Assembly (NCBI GenBank): GCA_020444325.1
Contig: JAHLLD010000004.1
Location: 1 to 64,000 of the forward strand
DNA: 64,000 bases
From: a bacterium
Lineage (GTDB): Bacteria > Bacteroidota > Ignavibacteria > SZUA-365
Reading direction: 5' to 3'
The position numbers and the translations under genes were made by a program. Below the pieces are notes generated by a model. The model searched no databases and had not been told where the DNA came from. It saw only the letters and a program-made list of their open reading frames with translations. Positions 17,168 to 25,831 of the stretch are shown piece by piece (positions within the stretch are counted from its first letter, which is position 1; each line of letters starts with the position of its first letter).

Positions 17168-17533
17168 ATGAAGCACACTCCCATCAATCTCCACGAAAAG
17201 CTTACCGCGGTTACAGAGCAGTGGTCGCCACGCGTCGTAGCGGAGCTCAACGATTACCAGGTGAAGCTTGCAAAACTGGAAGGGGAGTTCGTCTGGCATT
17301 GTCATGAGGATACGGATGAACTGTTTTATGTGCTGGAGGGAGAGCTGGAAATTCGCATGCGCGATGGGAGCGTGAAACTTGGGGAAGGGGAAATCTACGT
17401 GGTGCCGAAGGGAGTGGAACACTGTCCGGTCGCCATGCAGGAGTGCGCTGTGCTGCTGATAGAACCGCGTGGTGTGCGCAATACCGGGGATGCAGGGGGC
17501 GCGCTGACAGCCGAAAATGATATCTGGGTTTAG
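17168..17533 (+). CDS. Cupin-domain protein
   Basis: A 121-residue single-domain cupin. Motif 1 is GEFVWHCHEDTDELFYVLEGELEIRM (metal ligands His, His, Glu) and motif 2 is VPKGVEHCPVA (fourth ligand His). Small cupins of this kind act as sugar isomerases/epimerases or as metal-dependent binding proteins; nothing here decides. The start at ATG 17168 is preceded by GGAAAGGAAG at a good distance. It is the last gene of the polysaccharide operon, 24 bases after the lyase, which suggests a role in modifying sugar precursors or lyase products. Confidence 0.9.
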   Translation: MKHTPINLHEKLTAVTEQWSPRVVAELNDYQVKLAKLEGEFVWHCHEDTDELFYVLEGELEIRMRDGSVKLGEGEIYVVPKGVEHCPVAMQECAVLLIEPRGVRNTGDAGGALTAENDIWV

Positions 17534-17545
17534 TCATTAATAAAG

Positions 17546-17573
17546 CAGCAGTCCCGCGGGCGCGGGACTGCTG
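17546..17573. terminator. Bidirectional terminator hairpin
   Basis: A perfect 13-bp GC-rich inverted repeat (arms 17546-17558 and 17561-17573) lies between the converging cupin gene and the minus-strand gene at 17597. Read on the minus strand it is followed by CTTTATTAA, so it may serve the minus-strand operon better than the plus-strand one. Confidence 0.75.
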
Positions 17574-17596
17574 TTATCCACGATGTAGTCGCTCCG

Positions 17597-18460
17597 TCAT
17601 GAGTGGAGAAGTATGAGCTCCCTGCTCCCGCTTGCGGAATGGAGCTGGAGGAAGTAAAGCCCCGGTTCCAGACGAGAGGTGGCTATAGGAAGAACATGGT
17701 GCCCGGCGTTCATGACCTGGTAGTCGAGCAACGTGGCGAGGAGAGTTCCGTAGCGGTCGTGAAGGGTGACCTTCACTTCAGAGGGTTGGTTGAGTCCGAA
17801 CGAGACCGTGCCATAGGTCTGAAACGGCGCGGAAGATTCTGTCCACAGTGAAAAACTCTGCGGCACCGCATCGGGTGTCACGCTGATCACCGGGGAGACG
17901 ATGGCGCTTCCGTCCTCGCGCAGTTGCCGAAGCCGATAGTACGCGACGCCATCATCACGGATGTTGTCAAGAAATGTGTATGTGCGATCGGCTGTCTGCG
18001 CTGAGCGCATGTAACCGACGGATTTCCAGTGGCGGTCGATCTGTGAGCGGCGTTCGATGGCGAATGCCTTCGTGCCTCTGTCGCTGACGCTTTCCCAGCG
18101 CAGCTGTATCACTTCACCTATGCGCGCGCCGGCGAACATGTGCAGGTCTGCAGGTGCAGGCTGTTCGGCTTCCTGCGTTTCACTTGCAGCTTCAAGCAGT
18201 GGCTGTGCGACAGGTGTGAACGCGATGGTGGCGTTCGTTGTGAGAGTGGAAGCAGCCGCGTGAGATCGCGTTGCCGTGTTGCTGAATCGCGCCTTGTCTG
18301 CATCGTCGCCTGTATGGGAACTGCGGTGGAACGGGAGTCCGGTCGTCAGCACGCCGGCAATGCTCGCGGTCGAGAACATTCCGCCATTGGCATACTGCTG
18401 CGCGGAGGCGCTGAGTGTTAGCAGAAGCGACACGATGATGATATGCTGAATGCTACGCAT
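17597..18460 (-). CDS. Secreted protein with T9SS-type C-terminal sorting domain
   Basis: A 287-residue protein. It has a signal peptide (IIIVSLLLTLSASAQQ), a low-complexity Ala/Thr/Glu segment, a fibronectin-III-like module (about 105-190: GEVIQLRWESVSDRG, FAIERR, YTFLDN, AYYRLRQL) and a terminal sorting domain (about 210-287: VKVTLHDRYGTLLATLL and LEPGLYFLQLHS). T9SS carries such proteins across the outer membrane. The FN3 and tail resemble those of the next protein upstream. AGGAGG precedes the ATG. It lies 19 bases after the stop of the protease gene at 18480-20129, so the two are co-transcribed. Confidence 0.85.
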   Translation of the reverse strand: MRSIQHIIIVSLLLTLSASAQQYANGGMFSTASIAGVLTTGLPFHRSSHTGDDADKARFSNTATRSHAAASTLTTNATIAFTPVAQPLLEAASETQEAEQPAPADLHMFAGARIGEVIQLRWESVSDRGTKAFAIERRSQIDRHWKSVGYMRSAQTADRTYTFLDNIRDDGVAYYRLRQLREDGSAIVSPVISVTPDAVPQSFSLWTESSAPFQTYGTVSFGLNQPSEVKVTLHDRYGTLLATLLDYQVMNAGHHVLPIATSRLEPGLYFLQLHSASGSRELILLHS

Positions 18461-18479
18461 GATGCTATCCTCCTTTCAC

Positions 18480-20129
18480 TCAGCGGATGACAATCATACG
18501 TTCGCGCACGACTGTCGACACGCTGCGGAATTCCAGGAAGTAGGAACCCGGCGTTACGGAGGAAAGTGTCAGTGGCACCACATGCGATCCATTGTAGAGG
18601 GACAGGTGCTGCGAGTACTGCGGCAGCAGTCGTCCGCTTGCATCGTAAACATGCAGGTCGCCATCCATCGGTTCGGTGGTGCTGAGTCTGACCGTCGTCA
18701 CCGCATCGCTGCGCACGGGATTGGGATATATCTGCATTTCCGGTGCTGCGGGCAGGGGCTCGATCTCGAGTATGGATGAGTAGTTCTCCGTACCATCACG
18801 ATCGATCTGCAGCAGGCGGTAAAAGAGTTTCTCTCCACTGAAACGCGATCCGATTCCGGCATCGACGAAGCTGTAATTGAGGGGTACGTTGCTGGTGCCG
18901 CCACCCGGAATCTCAGTGATATCGTTCCAGCTGTCCTGATCCGTTGAGCGCTGCACGCGGAAGGCATGGTTCTGCAGTTCCGTTTCCGTGCGCCATTTGA
19001 GATGCACGTCCTCATGGACCATGGCGCCGGAGAAATAGGTGAGTTCGACAGGGAGGGGACCAGTTGAGCCATCATCTATATCGACATTAAAGCGTGAGAG
19101 GATTACGTCGATGGGCGTAACCACGGTGTAGTTGCCAGTCATGGCAAATACGAGTCCAATCGGGTTGGCGCCAGAAGTATTAGTCACGACCAGGGAACCG
19201 GAATCCCCACCTGCTGTAAAGACGGCTTTTTTTCGTGGTGGCTCTACAAGTATTTGATTTACGAAACGGGTTGCTCCTGCAGGGTATGCAATAATTACGG
19301 TCGTATTGATAGCAATCACATTTCCGTCAGTGAGTCCAGTTGCTTTCCCGTACTTCTGCACCGATTGATTGAGAAATGCGGTCGAGGTTGTTGACGAAGG
19401 TATGCCATACCCATCCTGCGGGGTAAAATTCGCGACCATACTTGCACTGGTCTGAACCAGGGCAGCATCCATAGTATTGTTGGCAGTCATACTAAACGCG
19501 AGCGGTTCGAAATCCGCCAAGCGTCCGATAGTATCTGCCATAATGATTTGACAGCTGACATCGCTACGCCCAGGCTGCATTATCAGATTACCATTGCTCG
19601 CAGCATTATACCGCGCAAATACATGATTGCATGATAGGATATATGTGTTGGTTCCATCTGTCACTCGCGCCCCAATGGTACCTGCACCACAATCAAAGTA
19701 ATTACCGGATGAAACGCCGATAGGGACAGGTCGTGTATACCGTGTCGTTGTGGATGACGTCGAGGTGCCAGCGATTGGCTTCGATGGACCCGCTACGCGT
19801 TCGACAACAGGGATTCCTTCAATCTGTTCTGGGAGAATTTCAGGACCAAGTTCTCGTTCAGTCAGCAGAACGAGTGCGATTTCACCCGATTCCGTTGTAC
19901 CGATACCAATCCCGAAAACGCCTTCTATGCCGAGAAATTCCTCAGTATAGTAATCCTGGACCTCCATGACATGCTGGACGATACGGTTCTCAACAGAGAG
20001 TACCATTCCATCATCATCACTATCCTGGCCCAGGGCCTGTCCGTGCAATGCCACGAGCGTCAGTACCATTCCTGCAAGCAGGACGGTCAGACGTCTGGCA
20101 TACGCAGCAAGTCGGTTTGACTGTTTCAT
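18480..20129 (-). CDS. Chymotrypsin-fold serine protease with T9SS sorting domain
   Basis: About 549 residues. A signal peptide (to about residue 34) precedes a domain with the triad of a trypsin-like enzyme: His169 in SCNHVFAR, Asp221 in MDAALVQ and Ser310 in GGDSGSLV. The N-terminal part (FGIGIG ... IEGIPV) matches the style of NAL1-like/S1-type bacterial proteases, not classic secreted trypsins. An FN3-like segment and a sorting domain (YPNPVRSDAV ... GSYFLEFRS) complete it. The frame extends upstream, but ATG 20129 has GGAGGAAGT in front and starts the signal peptide. It is first in a two-gene operon with 17597-18460. Confidence 0.87.
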   Translation of the reverse strand: MKQSNRLAAYARRLTVLLAGMVLTLVALHGQALGQDSDDDGMVLSVENRIVQHVMEVQDYYTEEFLGIEGVFGIGIGTTESGEIALVLLTERELGPEILPEQIEGIPVVERVAGPSKPIAGTSTSSTTTRYTRPVPIGVSSGNYFDCGAGTIGARVTDGTNTYILSCNHVFARYNAASNGNLIMQPGRSDVSCQIIMADTIGRLADFEPLAFSMTANNTMDAALVQTSASMVANFTPQDGYGIPSSTTSTAFLNQSVQKYGKATGLTDGNVIAINTTVIIAYPAGATRFVNQILVEPPRKKAVFTAGGDSGSLVVTNTSGANPIGLVFAMTGNYTVVTPIDVILSRFNVDIDDGSTGPLPVELTYFSGAMVHEDVHLKWRTETELQNHAFRVQRSTDQDSWNDITEIPGGGTSNVPLNYSFVDAGIGSRFSGEKLFYRLLQIDRDGTENYSSILEIEPLPAAPEMQIYPNPVRSDAVTTVRLSTTEPMDGDLHVYDASGRLLPQYSQHLSLYNGSHVVPLTLSSVTPGSYFLEFRSVSTVVRERMIVIR

Positions 20130-20349
20130 ACTTCCTCCAGTATTTGAATGGTTGCGATTCGACAGCCACGTCGAACGAGAGCTCTTTCGAAACTCTGCCA
20201 TCCAATCTAGGAGGGGGACCTTTCAGCGGTCTGAATCTCCCATTAAAGACCCATTACAGTTGTCTTACGACTTGTTAAGGTTCATCTGACTCCATATAGA
20301 GGAGGTCACTTCTATATAGTAGGGAATGATTTCCTGCCTTGAAGCGAGA

Positions 20350-20404
20350 CGGCCTTTTCCTTGAATTCTCAGTGCGTCAGACCGAATATTCAAGGAAAAG
20401 GCCG
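20350..20404. repeat. Long perfect inverted repeat (17-bp arms)
   Basis: Arms CGGCCTTTTCCTTGAAT (20350-20366) and its exact complement (20388-20404) enclose 21 bases. It could be a terminator for the minus-strand gene at 20522-22135, since reading leftward the A/T-rich centre of the stem follows a GC start, but there is no T tract. It could equally be the end structure of a small palindromic element. Confidence 0.85.
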
Positions 20405-20407
20405 AAT

Positions 20408-20457
20408 TATGCAGTTTCTGCATATCAAATCAGTGGAATTTATGCAGTTTCTGCATA
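20408..20457. repeat. Two copies of palindrome TATGCAG-TTT-CTGCATA
   Basis: Two identical 17-base palindromes lie at 20408-20424 and 20441-20457, centres 33 bases apart (about three helical turns). The same core recurs at 7054-7068 and, with one centre change, at 51775-51789. Confidence 0.9.
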
Positions 20458-20521
20458 ATTCCAGGTAGTTTCAGGAGCTAGCCGGAGATTGACCGCAACA
20501 GCGGCTCACTTCGTCAACAGC

Positions 20522-22135
20522 TTAGCGCAATAGTGTCATCCGACGTGTACTCTGCTGATCATTCCAGGACAGCCTGTAGAGATAGATTCCGGAGGGCAAT
20601 CCCGCTGCATTGAATTGCACCCGATGACTACCGGCCGCTCGATACCCGTCCACAAGTCGACGCACTTCCTTGCCAAGAAGATCTGTCACAACCAGCTGTA
20701 CCTGTCCGCTTCCCGGAATGCTGTACGTAATTTCCGTGGAAGGATTGAACGGGTTCGGGTAGTTCTGTGCGAGGGTGAAGCCCTGTCCGTCAAGCACGGG
20801 GGCGGTACTTACGCCGGGATCTTTCTTCAAAATCAGAAGGAAGCCAGGTCTGCTTGCCGCATCCATGTTCGGGGGAGAAGAGCGTGTCAGGTACACACCA
20901 TCAGTGGCCTCAACCCGCCAGATGACGTCTTGCTCTTGTGTGAAGGGATCTCCCGAGATTACGTCAATGAGTCCGGCCAGAAGACGGTGTCTGCATGTAA
21001 AACAGGTATCACGACCTTCATGATTCGCGTCGAACACCTGCGCACGGGCCAGGGTCACTGCATCGACAAAGGAAATTTTGTATCTGACGGAATCGGAGAA
21101 TGTCATGGGATTGAAGCGGGAAACCTGAATGTCGGTATAGGGATCTTGCGGATTGGCTTTCTCCCAGGTAAACACCTCCAAATCATCCGTACTCCACACT
21201 TTGAGCACCGTCGAATCAGGCGGTGTGAGCAGGGTAAAAGGGTTGGGAGGATGATCGATTATCTCGTAGGGTGGTGTCCGTCCGGAAATGGAAGGGTGGC
21301 TGACGGAGTGCACGAGTATCCATTGCAATTCGTCCCCGCGCGATTCGAGGCGGGATATCCTCGAGCAGACGAAATAGTTGGTCAGACCGGTGATATAAAT
21401 CGTGCCGGAGAACGGGTCCGCAAGTCCCTGGCAACCACCGAATTCCGCCGGAAAACGAGCAGAGAACTGCACTTCAAAGGTGGTGTCTTTGATGAAATTC
21501 ATGAAGCGATCCCGCGGGACGACGATGAATTCGTACAGACGCAGCAGGAAAACACTGTCCGATCCCTGTATATTCGTCGTCAGGTCAACCAGGAAATTCT
21601 CCAGCGGTCCCCTGGTGAACTCCAGGTCAGGGGAATCCTGTGAGAGATTGCTCCATCGAGGCGCGATGGAAAGAACGACCTCCTGACCCTCAGTTGCGTC
21701 CGTCTGCGTGAATGTGAGCGAAGCTTCACCGTTCTGGAAGAGGGATTTACCGACAGTGTAATGCAGGCGGGGTCCCTGCGATGTATGGGTAAGGGAGTCC
21801 CACACCAGCGGCGTCCCGTTGACAGTCGCCTCCAGCCAGGTGTATGCCTCGGAATCTCCGTTCCAGGACCTCGTGCTGCTGTCGACTTCCGCCATCGAGC
21901 CGTCGACAAGGAGTTCGACATCGTGGCCGGTCTGATCCCAGTCCGCGATGATATCACCATTGTCATCCCTTGCCCGCAGCGTGAAGTTCAGTATCGTCCC
22001 GACCTCCACGGTGTACGATGCCGACGTGTCATATTCAAGCGCCACACCTGCGCCAAGCTGCGCAGCATGTTGCGCGAGCATCCCTGCTGGAAGCAGGAGA
22101 AATAAAAGCGCAGATATCGTGAAATATCGTGTCAT
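20522..22135 (-). CDS. Secreted protein with YPNPFNPST T9SS sorting domain
   Basis: About 537 residues. A signal peptide (TISALLFLLLPAGMLAQ) starts at ATG 22135, which is preceded by GGTGGAGGTACCC; the longer frame has no such site. The body is beta-rich, with no catalytic motif I recognise. It includes repeated extracellular-domain-like stretches and a CxxC pair (CFTCRHRL). The C-terminus has QNYPNPFNPSTEITYSIPGSG, LLGKEVRRLVDG and PSGIYLYRL, a textbook sorting domain for T9SS in this lineage. Likely surface exposed, function unknown. Confidence 0.85.
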   Translation of the reverse strand: MTRYFTISALLFLLLPAGMLAQHAAQLGAGVALEYDTSASYTVEVGTILNFTLRARDDNGDIIADWDQTGHDVELLVDGSMAEVDSSTRSWNGDSEAYTWLEATVNGTPLVWDSLTHTSQGPRLHYTVGKSLFQNGEASLTFTQTDATEGQEVVLSIAPRWSNLSQDSPDLEFTRGPLENFLVDLTTNIQGSDSVFLLRLYEFIVVPRDRFMNFIKDTTFEVQFSARFPAEFGGCQGLADPFSGTIYITGLTNYFVCSRISRLESRGDELQWILVHSVSHPSISGRTPPYEIIDHPPNPFTLLTPPDSTVLKVWSTDDLEVFTWEKANPQDPYTDIQVSRFNPMTFSDSVRYKISFVDAVTLARAQVFDANHEGRDTCFTCRHRLLAGLIDVISGDPFTQEQDVIWRVEATDGVYLTRSSPPNMDAASRPGFLLILKKDPGVSTAPVLDGQGFTLAQNYPNPFNPSTEITYSIPGSGQVQLVVTDLLGKEVRRLVDGYRAAGSHRVQFNAAGLPSGIYLYRLSWNDQQSTRRMTLLR

Positions 22136-22295
22136 GGGTACCTCCACCCGGTTTGTGAAAACAGTAGAAGATATAATCGTCAAAAATCCTGCAAACCGCA
22201 ATCCCTGGAACAACAACCGGTCGGTATATATGCACCCTGGAGTTGCACACAGTTGGCACCAGTGTTATTGTAGGGGGGAAGTCCGTTCCGAGAGC

Positions 22296-23249
22296 ATGAT
22301 GAATTTTATCTACAAACCTTCGATGCTCAGATTTTTAGACACCGCAGCCATTCGTCTTCCGAGCAGGTATTGCCGTCATCTGTTCGTGGCTCTTCTGCTG
22401 AGCTGCCTGTTCGCGTCCACCATGTTCGCGCAGGATACCACATCCGGGGTGAAGGATTCAACATCGAGCGGGACGAAACTGACAGTTGTCACACATGATG
22501 GCGAGACACTGCAGGGTGTCTTCCATCACTGGAGTGCGGATTCACTGTTCCTGATTTCGGAAGAGGGCAGGATGACAGGGATACCGCGGAGGGATCTCGA
22601 AAATGTGAGCGAATCCGCAATGCTGGGAGGCGAGTACGGAGAAGGAGTGGAGGTGGATTCCACCACTGCGGCTTTCCGCGAGCGTCCCGCCTCGGGGATA
22701 CTGCTCGTGCCCACCGCCTGGCAGAAGCCTTCCGGACATCCATTGCTCGCACTCTACGAGCTATACTTCATTTCCGGTTCCGTCAGCTTCGATGACCTCA
22801 TCACGCTGTCGGCAAATGTAACGGTTCCCGGACTTACAGACAGGGGAGAAGGACTCCTCGGTTTCGGAATGAAAATCAGTCCGATCGTCCGCGAGAGCTT
22901 CGCCCTCGCTGCGGGATTGTATGCGGTACGGGGTTATGATGATTACGAGGGAGTGACAGCATACTACGTCTGCATGTCTTTCTTCATTGATAAGGCCAGT
23001 TGTACCATCGGACTCGCCAGTGCGACCGCGCAGGAGAAGTACGAAGAATGGCACGCTCTGCCTTTCCTCGGAGTGGACCTCCCGGTTTCTTCCGACGCCC
23101 ATTTCCTGTTCGAAGCTTCGGCATTCGAGGCGGGCGCTGGAGTGCGGATTCAAAGCGGCCGAGCGGTGTTCGAGCTGGGAGGCATATACATTTATGACGA
23201 TGCAGACTTTTCAGTGCTCCCGTGGCTGGGGATAGGATTTCTTCTCTAA
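22296..23249 (+). CDS. Predicted envelope protein with small N-terminal beta module
   Basis: About 317 residues; start at 22296 or 22299 (adjacent ATGs). A signal-peptide-like helix (LFVALLLSCLFASTMFAQ) is followed by a module of the pattern (L/V)xxxDGExLxGxxxxxxxDSLxLxxxxGxxxxIPRRDLENV. The rest is beta-rich and ends in hydrophobic F/L, as outer-membrane barrels do. Two other genes here share the N-terminal module (30059-31228 and 42702-43532). Divergent from the sorted protein at 20522-22135. No catalytic motif. Confidence 0.75.
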   Translation: MMNFIYKPSMLRFLDTAAIRLPSRYCRHLFVALLLSCLFASTMFAQDTTSGVKDSTSSGTKLTVVTHDGETLQGVFHHWSADSLFLISEEGRMTGIPRRDLENVSESAMLGGEYGEGVEVDSTTAAFRERPASGILLVPTAWQKPSGHPLLALYELYFISGSVSFDDLITLSANVTVPGLTDRGEGLLGFGMKISPIVRESFALAAGLYAVRGYDDYEGVTAYYVCMSFFIDKASCTIGLASATAQEKYEEWHALPFLGVDLPVSSDAHFLFEASAFEAGAGVRIQSGRAVFELGGIYIYDDADFSVLPWLGIGFLL

Positions 23250-23464
23250 GTAGTCCGCACTGTGCGGTTCGAGGATTGCTTTTCAAATATTCCAGGCGTA
23301 GCCTTCACCCAAAGCTTGAACTTATGCTGCCGGTTGGAATTTTTACAGGGAGAAACGGGTTCAAATAGGAGTCCCATTGTCCAGGATATCCAGCGAAGTC
23401 ATGCAGATGGTCGCATGCAGTGGACGCAGCTGTTGTTGTGTTGGGATGTCGGAAAGGTTGTATG

Positions 23465-24367
23465 ATGGACAGAAAATCCTTCCTCAAGGCGCTTGCCCTG
23501 GCACCCGTTACTTTTGCCGGATTACGTATGAATACTCTTGCCCAGTTCTCCGACCTTCAATCTGCCGGCGACGGAAGCGGCTCCGCTCAGCGAATGCCGG
23601 TGCTCTTCCTCGGGCATGGGAGTCCGATGAACGCCATCGAAGAAAACAGCTTCGTGCAGGGATTTCGCAATGCCGCGAAAGCCCTCCCGCATCCAACCGC
23701 CATTCTCTGCATCTCGGCGCACTGGGAGACGCAAGGGACACACATCACGGCGATGCCGCAGCCACGTACGATTCACGATTTCGGCGGCTTCCCGAAGGAA
23801 CTGTATGAGGTGCAGTACCCGGCGCCCGGCGATCCTGCGCTCGCGCGGGAAACAGGGAAGGTCGTCAAGAAAGCGAGTATTGGAATGGATGAGTCGTGGG
23901 GACTCGATCACGGCGCATGGTCCGTCATCAAGCACATGTATCCGCAGGCGGATGTCCCGGTGCTGCAGCTCAGTCTCGATGTCACGAAGCCACCGCAGTA
24001 TCATTTCGAACTGGCCCGGGAACTGGATTTCCTGCGCAGCCGCGGTGTTCTCATCGTAGGCAGTGGAAATATCGTGCACAATCTCCGCCGCGTTGCCTGG
24101 GAGCATCTCGATAAGAAAGAGTATGCATTCGACTGGTCCATCGAAGCGAATGAAAGCATGAAGCTGCACATCCTGAGTGGCAACCCCGAAGCGCTCATCG
24201 ACTTCCGCTCCCAGGGAAGTGCCTACGACCTCGCCATACCCACCGCAGAGCATTTCCTGCCTCTGCTGTACGTTCTCGCTCTCAGAGGCAAGAGCGAGGA
24301 AGTGACGCTTTTCAACGATCACATCGTGGGCGGTTCCATTTCCATGACCTCACTGCGACTGGGATAG
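23465..24367 (+). CDS. DODA-type extradiol dioxygenase (YgiD/LigB family)
   Basis: About 300 residues. An N-terminal hydrophobic segment with a Lys but no twin arginine (FLKALALAPVTFAGL) may be a signal or anchor. The enzyme core has LFLGHGSPMNAI, ISAHWET, HDFGGFP, DHGAWSVIKHMYP and VGSGNIVHNL, the metal-binding and catalytic histidines of the zinc/iron 4,5-DOPA extradiol dioxygenase family. E. coli YgiD is close in length. Members open catechol-type rings; the substrate here is unknown. Start ATG 23465 follows GGAAAGG; an ATG also lies at 23462. Confidence 0.92.
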   Translation: MDRKSFLKALALAPVTFAGLRMNTLAQFSDLQSAGDGSGSAQRMPVLFLGHGSPMNAIEENSFVQGFRNAAKALPHPTAILCISAHWETQGTHITAMPQPRTIHDFGGFPKELYEVQYPAPGDPALARETGKVVKKASIGMDESWGLDHGAWSVIKHMYPQADVPVLQLSLDVTKPPQYHFELARELDFLRSRGVLIVGSGNIVHNLRRVAWEHLDKKEYAFDWSIEANESMKLHILSGNPEALIDFRSQGSAYDLAIPTAEHFLPLLYVLALRGKSEEVTLFNDHIVGGSISMTSLRLG

Positions 24368-24375
24368 TGCACGGT

Positions 24376-24399
24376 GACGAGTGACTGTTGTCATTCGTC
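24376..24399 (+). terminator. Hairpin terminator after the dioxygenase gene
   Basis: Arms GACGAGTGAC (24376-24385) and GTCATTCGTC (24390-24399) pair 9 of 10 with a TGTT loop, reinforced by outer GCACGG/CTGTGC. No strong T tract follows, so efficiency is uncertain. Confidence 0.55.
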
Positions 24400-24433
24400 C
24401 TGTGCGCGGCAACATGCCGGTAGCCGCGCAGCC

Positions 24434-24462
24434 TTGACATCTGCCTGGTGCTTTCATAGATT
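24434..24462 (+). promoter_or_regulatory. Predicted promoter of the cyclopropane synthase gene
   Basis: TTGACA (24434-24439), a 17-base spacer and TAGATT (24457-24462). It is the best -35/-10 pair in this gap and lies about 82 bases before the GTG start. Confidence 0.65.
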
Positions 24463-24543
24463 CTGGAGTTAGCAATCCAGTACTGATGTTTGCGAGACTC
24501 CGGCAGCAATGCTGTCTGCTGCGACCTCGCACAGGAGGTGAAC

Positions 24544-25659
24544 GTGCAAACTGCCGCGGATATCGTGCGAGATCTTCTTGCGCACGCGGATATCACACTG
24601 AACGGTGAACGGCCGTGGGATATGGTCGTGCACAATGAGCAGCTCTATGACCGACTCCTTCGCGACCGGGCGCTGGCGATGGGGGAGGCGTACATGGACG
24701 GGTGGTGGGACAGCGAGGACCTGGGAGAAACGATCCGTCGCATCCTCTCATCCAACCTCGAACATGCCATTTCGATTCGGACACTGATCCTTCCTGCGCT
24801 GAAGGCTCGTTTCACAAATCGTCAGAGCCGATCACGCGCGGCGAAGGATGTCTCCTCGCATTATGATCGTGGAAATGCGTTGTTCACTGCAATGCTCGAC
24901 AGGCGCATGACATATTCCTGCGCGTATTGGGGTGAACATGAATCGCTCGACGCAGCTCAGGAAGCGAAGTTGGATCTGGTATGCAGGAAAATTGGATTAC
25001 AGGAAGGGGATCGGGTACTGGACATTGGCTGCGGTTGGGGGAGCTTCATGAAATTTGCGGCCGAACGTTATGGCGCTCAGGCGGTTGGTGTGACCCTGTC
25101 GAAGGAGCAGGTGTCCCTGGGGAAAGAACTCTGTACGGGATGGCCCGTGGAATTCAGGCTGCAGGATTACCGCGAGCTGGATGAGAAATTTGATCACATC
25201 GTCTCCATCGGCATGGTCGAGCATGTCGGCGCTGCCAACTTTGAGAGTTTCATGCGCGTCGCGGAACGTTGTCTGAAGGATAATGGACTCTTTCTTCTGC
25301 ATACGATCGGGACACGATCCGGTCGTGTGGACCCTGACTCATGGTCCGACCGCTACATCTTTCCGGGCAGCCATCTTCCGACTGCCGGTGAACTCGTCAC
25401 CGCGGCAGGAGAGCGTTTCATCGTCGAGGACTGGCACAATTTCGGTGTCGACTACGCGCGTACTCTCGACGCCTGGTTCGATAATTTCTCCGCACACTGG
25501 AAAGGGGAATTGGACGCGATATACGACGAACGTTTCTATCGCATGTGGACCTATTTCCTCAAGAGCAGTGCCGCTTCCTTCCGTGCACGCAGAAACCATG
25601 TGTGGCAAATCGTATTCTCAAAGCGCGGGGTTGACGGTGGTTACACCGCGGTGCGCTGA
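24544..25659 (+). CDS. cfa: Cyclopropane-fatty-acyl-phospholipid synthase
   Basis: About 371 residues. The N-terminal lipid-binding helices (MGEAYMDGWWDSEDL) precede the SAM-dependent methyltransferase core with DVSSHYDRGNALF, MTYSCAYWG, VLDIGCGWGSF (SAM site) and the catalytic-region motifs SIGMVEHVG and DWHNFGVDYARTLDAW. The enzyme transfers a methylene from SAM to a cis double bond of membrane phospholipids. An AGGAGGTGA at 24532-24540 fixes the start at GTG 24544 and not the upstream in-frame ATG at 24490. It has its own promoter and is a single-gene unit. Confidence 0.95.
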   Translation: MQTAADIVRDLLAHADITLNGERPWDMVVHNEQLYDRLLRDRALAMGEAYMDGWWDSEDLGETIRRILSSNLEHAISIRTLILPALKARFTNRQSRSRAAKDVSSHYDRGNALFTAMLDRRMTYSCAYWGEHESLDAAQEAKLDLVCRKIGLQEGDRVLDIGCGWGSFMKFAAERYGAQAVGVTLSKEQVSLGKELCTGWPVEFRLQDYRELDEKFDHIVSIGMVEHVGAANFESFMRVAERCLKDNGLFLLHTIGTRSGRVDPDSWSDRYIFPGSHLPTAGELVTAAGERFIVEDWHNFGVDYARTLDAWFDNFSAHWKGELDAIYDERFYRMWTYFLKSSAASFRARRNHVWQIVFSKRGVDGGYTAVR

Positions 25660-25757
25660 TCTGAGAACAGTGAAGGAATCTGTATTGACCTTACCGAATC
25701 AACAGTAATGATCGGGGTACACGAAGATCAGGGCGATACCGCTGCGTAAATTAATAA

Positions 25758-25785
25758 TGCACCTGCGTGTCTCCACACAGGTGCA
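25758..25785. terminator. Bidirectional terminator-like hairpin
   Basis: TGCACCT (25758-25764) pairs with AGGTGCA (25779-25785), with an inner GTGT/ACAC stem. It lies between the converging cfa gene and the minus-strand gene at 25832; T-rich sequence follows on the plus strand (ATTGTTGTCTT). Confidence 0.6.
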
Positions 25786-25831
25786 CTATTGTTGTCTTGA
25801 TGTTCACGCCGGATACGTTCGGAGCATGCTC

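Larger units (their letters stand above)
20130..20521. other. Non-coding spacer rich in inverted repeats
   Basis: A 392-base gap between two minus-strand secreted-protein genes. Besides the ribosome-binding region of the protease gene it holds a 17-bp-arm inverted repeat and two copies of a 17-base palindrome (listed separately). I see no open frame or RNA gene. Confidence 0.7.

Noticed and set aside
24490-24543. Upstream start for the cyclopropane synthase
   Set aside because: The extra 18 residues are unlike the family and the strong AGGAGGTGA lies inside them, pointing to GTG 24544.
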